DNA of 11,827 bases from an uncultured Lachnospiraceae bacterium (GTDB lineage Bacteria; Bacillota_A; Clostridia; Lachnospirales; Lachnospiraceae): the NCBI GenBank assembly GCA_947175285.1, contig CAMWMM010000102.1:1-11827 (forward strand). The letters are read 5' to 3'. The notes under the pieces were generated by a model. It was given only the letters and a program-made list of their open reading frames with translations. It was not told where the DNA came from and did no database searches. Each line of letters starts with the position of its first letter. The first letter of the stretch is position 1. Below, piece by piece: positions 1 to 7,122 of the stretch. Position numbers and translations under genes: made by a program.

Positions 1-823
1 GTTCTGTTTTGCCCATGGAATCATTATCCGATATGGTTGCATACACTGTCTTTTTGTTAAATTTATCAGGATACAATTCTTCCAAAGTGTTTAAAGTATC
101 AGACATTGCGCCTGTTCTCGCTCCTAAACACAAAATATCTGCCGGAATTTGCTCTGCCAGAAATGGTATAATATCCTCCTCCGTCATTTCTTCAACTATG
201 CAGTAATTATTTACTCCTTTTATCTGTTTCTTCCACACTCTTCCAAGCATAGAGGCCAAATCATTCGACAAACGAAAACATTGAGTAAATTTTAATGTAA
301 GATGATCTTCAAGGAACTCTTTCATAAATGATTCAATATTTAACGTCGTTTTATCATATATTTTCTGTTCCATATCGCCGACTGCAATAATCTGTATATC
401 TGGATTACTGTCTTTTACCAGTTCTAGCAACTCGGCCAATTCTTGTTCAATATCCTGATACTCATCAATAATCAAAATATCATATTTTCCAATAGAAGGT
501 CTTTCCCGGATAAATGTTTGTATAAGATCTGAAATCCCTACAGATACACCACTTCTTTTTAAAAGCATATATGCAAATCCATGATAGTTTGTCACGGTAA
601 CATTTCTCTTGTTTATCTTAGCCTTTGCATCTAATTTTAGAAGCTTATTATAAGTCAAATACAAAACCTTTTTGTTACTTGGTAATTCGTTACACAGACT
701 CTGAATAGCCGTAGTTTTACCACTGCCAATACAAGCGTCCACAAGAATATTTTCTCCCTGTAATGCCTTCTCTATAAATAACTGCTGTTCACTTGATAAC
801 TGTAAAATTAACGGTGTACTCAT
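1..823 (-). CDS. SF1 (UvrD/Rep-like) helicase or ATPase, N-terminal 274 residues, cut by window edge
   Basis: The reading frame opens with ATG at 823-821 and stays open for 274 codons to the window edge, so its C-terminus is missing. SF1A helicase motifs appear in order: motif I ACIGSGKT (residues 30-37, Lys36), motif Ia-like VLYLTYN (53-59), motif Ib-like TNYHGFA (78-84), Walker B/motif II LIIDEYQD (117-124), motif III AVGDMEQKIY (147-156) and motif IV QCFRLS (181-186, Arg184). Family knowledge says such proteins hydrolyse ATP to move on or unwind DNA. Motif Ib to motif II is short, so the 1B subdomain is probably reduced. Motifs V and VI would lie beyond the edge. The GAGAGGG ribosome site at 834-840 sits 10 nt before ATG. 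It follows the AlbA_2-type gene by 112 bp on the same strand and shares its AT-rich composition. Function in repair, mobile-element biology or phage defence cannot be separated here. Confidence 0.85.
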   Translation of the reverse strand, partial: MSTPLILQLSSEQQLFIEKALQGENILVDACIGSGKTTAIQSLCNELPSNKKVLYLTYNKLLKLDAKAKINKRNVTVTNYHGFAYMLLKRSGVSVGISDLIQTFIRERPSIGKYDILIIDEYQDIEQELAELLELVKDSNPDIQIIAVGDMEQKIYDKTTLNIESFMKEFLEDHLTLKFTQCFRLSNDLASMLGRVWKKQIKGVNNYCIVEEMTEEDIIPFLAEQIPADILCLGARTGAMSDTLNTLEELYPDKFNKKTVYATISDNDSMGKTE

Positions 824-851
824 ATAAAGTTTTCCCTCTCTTATCTTTGGA

Positions 852-879
852 TTTATCATTTGCATCACAAAAATGTCAT
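852..879 (-). promoter_or_regulatory. Possible promoter for the helicase gene
   Basis: Read on the minus strand, ATGACA (874-879, five of six to TTGACA) is followed after 16 bp by GATAAA (852-857, four of six to TATAAT). This would start transcription near 845, just ahead of the GAGAGGG ribosome site. The match is moderate, and AT-rich DNA gives such matches by chance. If real, the helicase can be made independently of the upstream AlbA_2-type gene. The rest of the 824-935 gap shows no convincing terminator. Confidence 0.35.
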
Positions 880-935
880 AAACCATTGCATGATATTATG
901 ATGAAAAATTCATTCTTTTTTGCCCCTTAATTCAC

Positions 936-2243
936 TTAAAATTGCAGTTTGCTTATATTTACTATCCACTGTCCTTTTTTCTTAGAACCTTTTCTCTCAA
1001 CAAATCCCGCTTCTTTCAAGCGGCGGATTCGCTTTGTAAGCGTAGTCGTTCCTAGTCCAACCTGCCTACTGATTTCATTTACACTAATACTACTATTTTC
1101 TTTCATTAACTTAAGTATTTCTTCATCCTTACTATCAATCAGTTCTTTTTTCCCTTTTTCCAAATCATTTTTTTCTTTGTTTTCCCTATTCAATGGAATT
1201 GTTACCGTGATAAAATTCTCCGTAATATCAAATACTTCTTTTCCATATTTAGACACAATCAAAGGAACCCCATGTCCGGTCTGTTCTATATAATCTAACT
1301 GAACCATAATCTGCTGAAGTTCAAGGTTCACGGGTTTGCTTTTTCCCTCATAAAATTCCTCCAATGTAAGCCCCTCCGGTAAGCCTCCCACTGATATAAC
1401 CTCAATGCGGTCTTCAAACATATACACAGCCGGCGGTGTTTGCCTTGACCAGCGATTATGCAGACAGGCGTTTAACCAAGCCTCCCTGAAACAGGGAAAA
1501 TCAAACAGTTTCCTTTCCTTTCTAAGACTTCCCCCTACATCCACTATGGTATCATTTAGCGCTTCCATATAGTCCAACACCTGCTTCACAGCTACAAGCA
1601 TACATTTATAACCATATTCATTCCGCTTGATCAAATCCGTCTTATCTGTACCGCGAAATACCGCAACTTTAATAGAATAACTGTTAACATCTGCCAGAAT
1701 AGCCGCCATTAAATTATAAGTTCCATCACGCGTTAAAAGATTTAAATTTCGCTTAAAGGTATTCTCACGAAGCGTAAGATTATTTCCGGCATACAACATC
1801 TTTAATTGGTCAAAGCTTAGCTCCTGATTGTTTGCCTCAATATTTACAATAGAATCTGATACACTAAGCATAAGATTACGTAATTGCTGTGGTGATATTT
1901 CTCTATCCTCATCCGCCGATCTCATATAATACTTTCCATATGCTGAATAAGGTTTTTCATCCCCTTCAACTGTAACTTTTATTACATTTTTATCATCACA
2001 TAGTTCCACAATAATTGTCGGGATAATCTGTGGCTTAATCGCATTGGCAATTCCCTGAGATATCTCTCTCAATGTACGATCTCCAATCTGCTGACCTAAG
2101 ATTTCACCATCGTTTCTTACTCCAAAATACAATATTCCTTTTCCGTTTTTATTCAACATAGAAGCTAAAGAAATGATACCTTCTTTCAGCTCACCAGTTG
2201 TTTTTTTAAATTCAATCATTTCCGTTTCCATTCCAAAATTCAT
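936..2243 (-). CDS. AlbA_2 (Schlafen-type) ATP-binding protein with C-terminal winged helix, putative transcriptional regulator
   Basis: This 435-residue protein has three visible parts. Residues about 8-125 match the AlbA_2 domain (also called AAA_4, shared with Schlafen proteins), with the EFKKT opening and the GILYFGVRNDGEILG core (36-50). Residues about 252-350 resemble the RecG-like HATPase_c_4 region, with NACLHNRW (258-265) and the QTGHGVP glycine loop (321-327). Residues about 372-430 form a winged helix (SVNEISRQVGLGTTTLTKRI then a basic wing). Family members are often annotated as ATP-binding proteins or transcriptional regulators, and few are characterised. The start at 2243 is chosen because AGAAAGGA (2251-2258) lies 7 nt upstream. 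A longer frame from TTG at 2294 is rejected because that codon forms the -35 box. Paired palindromes just upstream suggest autoregulation, which is inference. A same-strand helicase gene follows after 112 bp. Confidence 0.85.
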   Translation of the reverse strand: MNFGMETEMIEFKKTTGELKEGIISLASMLNKNGKGILYFGVRNDGEILGQQIGDRTLREISQGIANAIKPQIIPTIIVELCDDKNVIKVTVEGDEKPYSAYGKYYMRSADEDREISPQQLRNLMLSVSDSIVNIEANNQELSFDQLKMLYAGNNLTLRENTFKRNLNLLTRDGTYNLMAAILADVNSYSIKVAVFRGTDKTDLIKRNEYGYKCMLVAVKQVLDYMEALNDTIVDVGGSLRKERKLFDFPCFREAWLNACLHNRWSRQTPPAVYMFEDRIEVISVGGLPEGLTLEEFYEGKSKPVNLELQQIMVQLDYIEQTGHGVPLIVSKYGKEVFDITENFITVTIPLNRENKEKNDLEKGKKELIDSKDEEILKLMKENSSISVNEISRQVGLGTTTLTKRIRRLKEAGFVERKGSKKKGQWIVNISKLQF

Positions 2244-2265
2244 ATTCTCATCCTTTCTATAATAC

Positions 2266-2294
2266 AGTATATCCTTTTTTGCTATTTTAATCAA
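2266..2294 (-). promoter_or_regulatory. Sigma-A-type promoter of the AlbA_2-type gene
   Basis: On the minus strand, TTGATT (2289-2294) and TATACT (2266-2271, five of six to consensus) are separated by exactly 17 bp. The predicted start of transcription is near 2259, giving a very short leader that begins almost at the AGAAAGGA ribosome site. The -35 box overlaps the in-frame TTG at 2294, which shows that the longer reading frame is not the real start. The paired palindromes begin 3 bp upstream of the -35 box. Confidence 0.75.
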
Positions 2295-2297
2295 CGC

Positions 2298-2347
2298 TTA
2301 ATAAACACTTTATTCAACACCTATATGATGAATAAAGTGTTTATTAA
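2298..2347 (-). promoter_or_regulatory. Paired palindromic operator within a perfect 19-bp inverted repeat
   Basis: Arms at 2298-2316 (TTAATAAACACTTTATTCA) and 2329-2347 are perfect reverse complements around a 12-nt spacer. Each arm also contains its own dyad: AATAAA-CAC-TTTATT at 2300-2314 and AATAAA-GTG-TTTATT at 2331-2345. The two dyads are therefore two copies of one site, with centres at 2307 and 2338, 31 bp or about three helical turns apart. They sit about 48 and 79 bp upstream of the predicted transcription start. Same-face spacing suits two cooperating dimers of a DNA-binding protein. The adjacent winged-helix AlbA_2-type protein is the obvious candidate. No T-run follows, so a terminator is less likely. 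Confidence 0.7.
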
Positions 2348-2378
2348 CCCAAACATTCTCCATTCTATACAGGCAGAC

Positions 2379-2410
2379 TTTCAGCTCAAGTCGGAAGACT
2401 TGAGCTGAAA
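2379..2410 (-). terminator. Perfect 14-bp hairpin spanning the stop codon of the S8 peptidase
   Basis: Arms 2379-2392 and 2397-2410 pair perfectly (TTTCAGCTCAAGTC and its complement) around a 4-nt loop. The TGA stop codon of the peptidase at 2388-2386 lies inside the stem, and the hairpin also encodes the last residues of the protein. On the minus strand the sequence after the stem is AGTCTGCC, with no U-tract. It therefore lacks a standard intrinsic-terminator tail. It may be a weak terminator or a hairpin protecting the mRNA 3' end. The structure is seen directly; its role is inference. Confidence 0.45.
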
Positions 2411-4296
2411 CACAGCGCCCCATACCCCACTCTCTCATTCGGGTACACACGCTCCCCCCGTATCGGCTGCGCTCCTTTCCGAAGATAAGCTTTCACTTTT
2501 TCCCCGTACAGATACGGATCGTTTCCGTTGATGATACCCCACTGCATGAGAAGCGCCGCTGCTCCTGTAACAAACGGCGTAGCAAACGACGTGCCGGAAA
2601 CCGCCGCGTAAGTTCCCTCTCTGGTAGGCGCTAAAATGCCGACACCCGGTGCGGCGAGGTCGGGTTTGATAAACGCCCCCTCCGTGCGGCTTCCCAGACG
2701 ATCCTGATATAGATAGCCGCGCCCGGAAAAGTCCGCATAAGCCTCCAGCGCTGTTTGATATGCGCCTACCGTTATCACTTTCGACGCCGTAGAGGGAATT
2801 GTCAGCGTCACGTCAGGCGTCGGACGGACAAAGCGCGTCTGTTCGGAACGCACAGTTTCCGACGGCAGATAAAAAGTATAATTTCCCGTTACTGTCTTAA
2901 TCGGCTCTAGGACGAAAGTCCAGACGCCGTTGTTTACATAACTTCCATTTCCCAACGGCAGAAAATCAAAATAAATCTCCTGGCTTGTTATATAAGGAGC
3001 CGGTTCCCCATTATATAAAAGAATCCTTGTCTGCTCCAAAGTATAGGTCTGTTTTCCCACTCTGTCCGTATCTACACTGAACTCTTCACCGACAGGGGAA
3101 CGCAGATACACCCTGTAGCGGTCGGCATAATCTTTCCAAAGCTGCACATTTAGGCCTGTTTCATAATTCCCGACAACTAATTCTATCGCCACGGCAGCAG
3201 CTGTACGCCCAGACGCTCCAACGGACGAATCCCCCATCCTGCCTGTCATGCTGCTTGCCGTTACCCCCACGCTTCCTCCGGTATGTCCTCCGGAAGCTCC
3301 CTCATTGCCGCTCCCCACACAGATGGCGCTTCTGCCGATTTCCGAAACATTATCAATAAACCGCTCCAACAGGGAAGTACCGTTATGCGCACCATATGTA
3401 TTCCCGAAACTTAAATTGACAGCCAACGGTCTTTGTAACTCCAACGCTTTTCTGACTACATAAGTCAACGCCCGCATCAATTCCGTTGTCCTCGGAAAAG
3501 AATCCGCTCTCGGCGTTCCCAGCTTTACAATAATGAAATCGCTTTCCGGCGCTACTCCTGCATTGACGCCGTCAGATGAAAACCCGTTTCCTGCCGCAAT
3601 ACCGGCGACCGCCGTGCCGTGCCCCGATGTATCTACGCTTGGCACCAGTAAATTTCCATCTATTTCCGTTGAGACACTCAATGCTTCGTCAATCTGAGCC
3701 TTATTAAACTCCACCCCTGTCAAAAATCCCTCCGGCGGCGCATAATCCTGCCTTCTTTCTTCCGGAATCAGCTCCCGTTCTGCAATGCGCTCCCAGACAC
3801 GCTCCGCCTGCAGCGTCTGGTCCCACAAATAAAGGATTCTGCTCGTTCCATCCGCATTTCTAAAGTCCCGGTTCCGCCATGCAATACCGGAATCAATGAC
3901 CGCCACTAAAACACCCTGTCCGCGCAAAGAATTTGCAAGCGGGCTGCCTGGCACGATGCACGAAGCAATTTTTCCCTGCAACGTATCAAAAAAAAGCCTT
4001 TTCGGCTTCTCAATATATTCAATTTCTTCTATCCCTGCCAGTACGTCTATCAATGATGCAGGCACAGTCAAAATAGCATAGCCTGCTATCAGTTCCTCTA
4101 TCCGGATCAGATTTCCCTGCGGCAGACGAAAAAGAGAGGACAACCCCTGCTGCAAATCACCGTGATACTTTATGATAAGCTCCCAGGTATTGTCCTCTCT
4201 TTCATAACCGATATTAAGTTCCAATGATTTCTCCCTTTCCTCCTCCGGGGTATCCAGAGCAAGGTTCAGGATATTTTCCAATTTTTGAGAATCCAT
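2386..4296 (-). CDS. Csp-like S8 subtilisin peptidase
   Basis: This 636-residue serine protease has the full subtilisin triad: Asp135 in VAVIDSGI, His226 in TSGHGTAVAGIAAG and Ser570 in SGTSFATPFVTGAAALL. The oxyanion Asn331 lies in VGSGNEG. Residues about 1-110 form a prodomain without a signal peptide. Roughly 160 residues separate the oxyanion region from the TIPSTASKVITVGA strand, where ordinary subtilisins are nearly continuous. That prodomain-plus-insert layout, with an ASC segment and LRGQGVLVAVIDSG, matches the clostridial Csp family, where the insert is a jelly roll and some members activate spore-cortex hydrolases at germination. Nothing nearby is a spore gene, so a germination role is not claimed. 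The start is placed at ATG 4296 because AAGGAG lies 6 nt upstream. GC is higher than in the next gene downstream. It follows the GH106-like gene by 99 bp. Confidence 0.9.
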   Translation of the reverse strand: MDSQKLENILNLALDTPEEEREKSLELNIGYEREDNTWELIIKYHGDLQQGLSSLFRLPQGNLIRIEELIAGYAILTVPASLIDVLAGIEEIEYIEKPKRLFFDTLQGKIASCIVPGSPLANSLRGQGVLVAVIDSGIAWRNRDFRNADGTSRILYLWDQTLQAERVWERIAERELIPEERRQDYAPPEGFLTGVEFNKAQIDEALSVSTEIDGNLLVPSVDTSGHGTAVAGIAAGNGFSSDGVNAGVAPESDFIIVKLGTPRADSFPRTTELMRALTYVVRKALELQRPLAVNLSFGNTYGAHNGTSLLERFIDNVSEIGRSAICVGSGNEGASGGHTGGSVGVTASSMTGRMGDSSVGASGRTAAAVAIELVVGNYETGLNVQLWKDYADRYRVYLRSPVGEEFSVDTDRVGKQTYTLEQTRILLYNGEPAPYITSQEIYFDFLPLGNGSYVNNGVWTFVLEPIKTVTGNYTFYLPSETVRSEQTRFVRPTPDVTLTIPSTASKVITVGAYQTALEAYADFSGRGYLYQDRLGSRTEGAFIKPDLAAPGVGILAPTREGTYAAVSGTSFATPFVTGAAALLMQWGIINGNDPYLYGEKVKAYLRKGAQPIRGERVYPNERVGYGALCFSSSLPT

Positions 4297-4302
4297 TATG
4301 CG

Positions 4303-4308
4303 CTCCTT
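4303..4308 (-). promoter_or_regulatory. Ribosome binding site that fixes the S8 peptidase start
   Basis: AAGGAG on the minus strand lies 6 nt before ATG 4296. It is inside the longer open frame starting at 4320, which has no comparable site, so the shorter start is preferred. I see no clear promoter or strong terminator in the rest of the 4297-4395 gap. A TATAAG at 4311-4316 has no well-spaced -35 partner, so read-through from the glycosidase operon is plausible. Confidence 0.75.
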
Positions 4309-4395
4309 GTGCTTATACATTCTCTATATTCTATGCAGTCACATGCAAGAAGCGCCCTTTTGCCTTTATGATTTCTTTTCTACTCCAATACTACC

Positions 4396-7080
4396 CTATT
4401 TTTCTTCATAAACCTTTACTATCCCGGTAATTCCTATAGGTGCAAGTACCTTATTCTGCATCAGCTTTTCCGGCATTGTCCGGTTCTTCGCCGCAGCACG
4501 CTCTCTCTCCAGTGTGGTGGATACCTCTATAACAATCTCATTATCTCCTTCTTTTACCAGACTGGAAATGTCAAAGCGGTACGTCGGCACCACCTGTACT
4601 CCTGCACTGATTCCGTTTACGAAGACCTCCACGCCTTCATATGCGTCACTGATTGTCAAAATCGTCTTTGCCACACCTTTTAAATGAATTCTGTTTTCAT
4701 AACGCACCCATCCGGAAAACTTTGGCATTTCTTCTGCCAGAAAATTGGGAAGCTGAACCGCTTTTTGCTGACCAAAATCCGGGTAGGCAGTACTTTCACA
4801 AATGCTACGCTTCCATTCGCCGGAAAATACCGCTTCCTCTCCTGTTTTTTCAACAATGGACAATGGACGTCTCAGCATATTTTCCTCTGCTTCATCAAAC
4901 ACTAGAATCAGGCTTTGAAAAGGTTCCAATTCCACCGTTATTCGGCTCTTACCGTCATTCTCCGTTTTTTCCACTGTTTCCAATACATTGTCCCATGCAT
5001 GGTAGGCATATACTGCCCCTGCCTGCGGAAGTTCAAAAATCCCTTTGTAGCATTCCGCTCCTTCATTGATGAAATAATAGATATCCGTTTTCTTCCTATA
5101 GTGCAGGTACCGGATACGATTATTTGATGGCATAAGCGTTATCTCCGACACACTATTTTGTTCCAGAACGTCTGTTAATTTTTCCAGTGGAACGACCATG
5201 CATCTGTCTTTTATAGAATCAAGATTTCCGCTTCTATCATAAAATCCCTTTGGCAGTTCATCTATAAATATTACAGGTATTCCAAGCTGCAACAGTCTTT
5301 CAATGGCAGTTAGCAGAGATTTTGAAATAAACTGTGCGTAAGGAATCACCAGTGCACGATATGTCTGTGTATTTACCCGAAATTCTGTTTCCAAGTCCGT
5401 ATGATAATATTCCATATTGCGGAACACATCCGTAGGCAGTATATCAAAATTCATCTGCGCATCCAGCAGTTTCCTTGCCGGCTTCTGCATCAGCATAGCA
5501 TCGCCGCTCCATTCTGCCTCCCCATGATACAGCATTGCAATTGGAGCAATATGCCTTCCTCCATTAATAAGCTCACAGACACGGTTCATGTAACCCATCA
5601 GGCTCTTAAAATGCTTATACTGCGGATTATGTCCGTTCGCATAAAAATGAGGCGGGCAATCCGGGTCCGGAAACTCCTTTGCACTGAAAGCATGCGGAAC
5701 AAACCGATTCACACCGTTTACCATGAAATGGTCTGCCAGATACCGTTCCAGCCGCAGCCCCTCCGACCAGCCATAATTACCGAAAATTTCACACATCGTG
5801 CGCCCTTGCTTCTTTGCATCAATCGCAGCCAAAGATGGACCGAGTTTCCCAAGAATATAGTGATAGAACTCTCCGTCACGCGTCTGAAAGCGCATGAACT
5901 TATCAGGGCCGTCTTCACCCTGCGGCATGACCTGCCCGCCAATATCATCGATTCCTGCCATATCCTGCCCCGCAAGACCACGAAAATAATGTCCCAGAGA
6001 ACTGCCCGTCCTTGCATGAGCATTATTATCTTCCACCACATGACCAATATATTCCACGCCATGGCTTCTGCACCAGTCCCCTATCTGCTCGGAAAAAGCG
6101 CTCTTTACTGCTTTTGTCACAGCATCCATATAAGCATAGCGCACGCGGGCTGTCCGGACAGGATCTAAATCTGCATCCCATAGATACGGCATATAGCTTT
6201 TCCATTTCTCACCCAATGATTTTACCAATTCCGGCACTAAAAGATGCGACCATGGCAAATCCTGCTCTGCACCTAACTTTTCATTAGAATACAACTTGCC
6301 GTTTCCAAGCTCCGGCTCATCAGAGAAAAAGCCTGCTATCGTCTTTCCAAATTCCTCCTTATAGTGTTCATAATGAAGCTCATATACGGAATCCAGAAGA
6401 ATACGGCAGGAATCCGGATTCATCATATTAATGTAATTACGGTGCGCACCACAGTTTCTCGATAATTTGCACAGACCTATCTTCCAGTTACCCTCCGGTG
6501 CACTCCACAAAAGCCTACCGTTTTGTATCCTAGATGTTAAATCTATAAACGTTTTTTCTATACACTCTTGCCCTTGATTTTCATCTTCCATTCTGACCGC
6601 TGTTACGCTTAATATCACATCCGGCGAAAATACTCTTTTTTTCCCTGCCCCGCCGCCTAATTCAAACAAGGAAAATTTGTCATTTTTCTTTTTCAGGAAC
6701 TTATCTACATTCACGGATACTTTTCTGCCGCCTTTCACATTCCTGCTCTCATAGCAGATTCCCTGACGACACAACTCCTCCGAAGCATCTGCAAGGGAGC
6801 CGTTAGCATACCCAGTGGGAAAATGACTGTCATCCAGAATCCAGACTTTCATATCATGCTTCTTTGCTTCGTCTAAAATGATGTCCATATCCCTCCACCA
6901 CTTTTCTCCGCAGAAATCAGGGTGGGGACGGCTTTCTATGCAGACTGCACCAATTCCACAATCATGGATTACGCCCATATACTTGCGCAAAACATCCTCT
7001 TCTTCTCCATGCTGCCAGAAAAACGGCATAATATAATTTCCATAATTTCCATCCAGTAAATTCTTGATTGATTCGTTCAT
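4396..7080 (-). CDS. Large glycoside hydrolase, GH106-like (putative alpha-L-rhamnosidase family), cytoplasmic
   Basis: This 894-residue enzyme has no signal peptide. Its N-terminal part resembles the TIM-barrel start of GH106-type enzymes: PFFWQHGE (19-26), then CGIGAVCIESRPHPDF (41-56), WWRDMD (61-66) and ILDDSHFPTGYANG (81-94). Candidate catalytic acids are Glu255 in FFSDEPELGN and Glu431 in CEIFGNYGWSE, each after a predicted barrel strand. GVNRFVPHAF (456-465) is another conserved-looking block. Residues about 565-730 look like a beta-amylase/GH42 middle fold, and about 745-893 form a GH2-like sugar-binding jelly roll with DAYEGVEVFVNG (812-823). Assignment to GH106 rests on resemblance only, and it could belong to an uncharacterised relative. 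The start at 7080 is preferred to 7104 because GAGGG lies 4 nt upstream. The GH3 gene ends 42 bp before it, and the two appear cotranscribed. Confidence 0.65.
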   Translation of the reverse strand: MNESIKNLLDGNYGNYIMPFFWQHGEEEDVLRKYMGVIHDCGIGAVCIESRPHPDFCGEKWWRDMDIILDEAKKHDMKVWILDDSHFPTGYANGSLADASEELCRQGICYESRNVKGGRKVSVNVDKFLKKKNDKFSLFELGGGAGKKRVFSPDVILSVTAVRMEDENQGQECIEKTFIDLTSRIQNGRLLWSAPEGNWKIGLCKLSRNCGAHRNYINMMNPDSCRILLDSVYELHYEHYKEEFGKTIAGFFSDEPELGNGKLYSNEKLGAEQDLPWSHLLVPELVKSLGEKWKSYMPYLWDADLDPVRTARVRYAYMDAVTKAVKSAFSEQIGDWCRSHGVEYIGHVVEDNNAHARTGSSLGHYFRGLAGQDMAGIDDIGGQVMPQGEDGPDKFMRFQTRDGEFYHYILGKLGPSLAAIDAKKQGRTMCEIFGNYGWSEGLRLERYLADHFMVNGVNRFVPHAFSAKEFPDPDCPPHFYANGHNPQYKHFKSLMGYMNRVCELINGGRHIAPIAMLYHGEAEWSGDAMLMQKPARKLLDAQMNFDILPTDVFRNMEYYHTDLETEFRVNTQTYRALVIPYAQFISKSLLTAIERLLQLGIPVIFIDELPKGFYDRSGNLDSIKDRCMVVPLEKLTDVLEQNSVSEITLMPSNNRIRYLHYRKKTDIYYFINEGAECYKGIFELPQAGAVYAYHAWDNVLETVEKTENDGKSRITVELEPFQSLILVFDEAEENMLRRPLSIVEKTGEEAVFSGEWKRSICESTAYPDFGQQKAVQLPNFLAEEMPKFSGWVRYENRIHLKGVAKTILTISDAYEGVEVFVNGISAGVQVVPTYRFDISSLVKEGDNEIVIEVSTTLERERAAAKNRTMPEKLMQNKVLAPIGITGIVKVYEEK

Positions 7081-7122
7081 TATTCCCTCATTTCCGTACT
7101 GCATTTCTGCTTACTACAATCT

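Noticed and set aside
1..36. SDNDSMGKTE segment as helicase motif V
   Set aside because: It lacks the expected SKGLE-type core, and motif V probably lies just beyond the window edge.
949..1293. 114-codon plus-strand open frame rich in Phe, Ser and Leu
   Set aside because: It is antisense to the AlbA_2-type gene. Its composition is what AT-rich antisense of Lys/Glu codons produces.
2244..2294. Seventeen-codon N-terminal extension of the AlbA_2-type protein from TTG 2294
   Set aside because: The TTG is part of the -35 box and the extension spans the -10 box, so it would not be transcribed. ATG 2243 has a good ribosome site.
2298..2347. Intrinsic terminator of the S8 peptidase gene
   Set aside because: The stem is AT-rich, has a 12-nt loop and no T-run, and each arm is itself a palindrome beside a promoter. 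An operator fits better.
5401..6168. 255-codon plus-strand open frame
   Set aside because: It lies wholly inside the GH106-like gene on the other strand, shows no recognisable domain, and is best read as a shadow frame.
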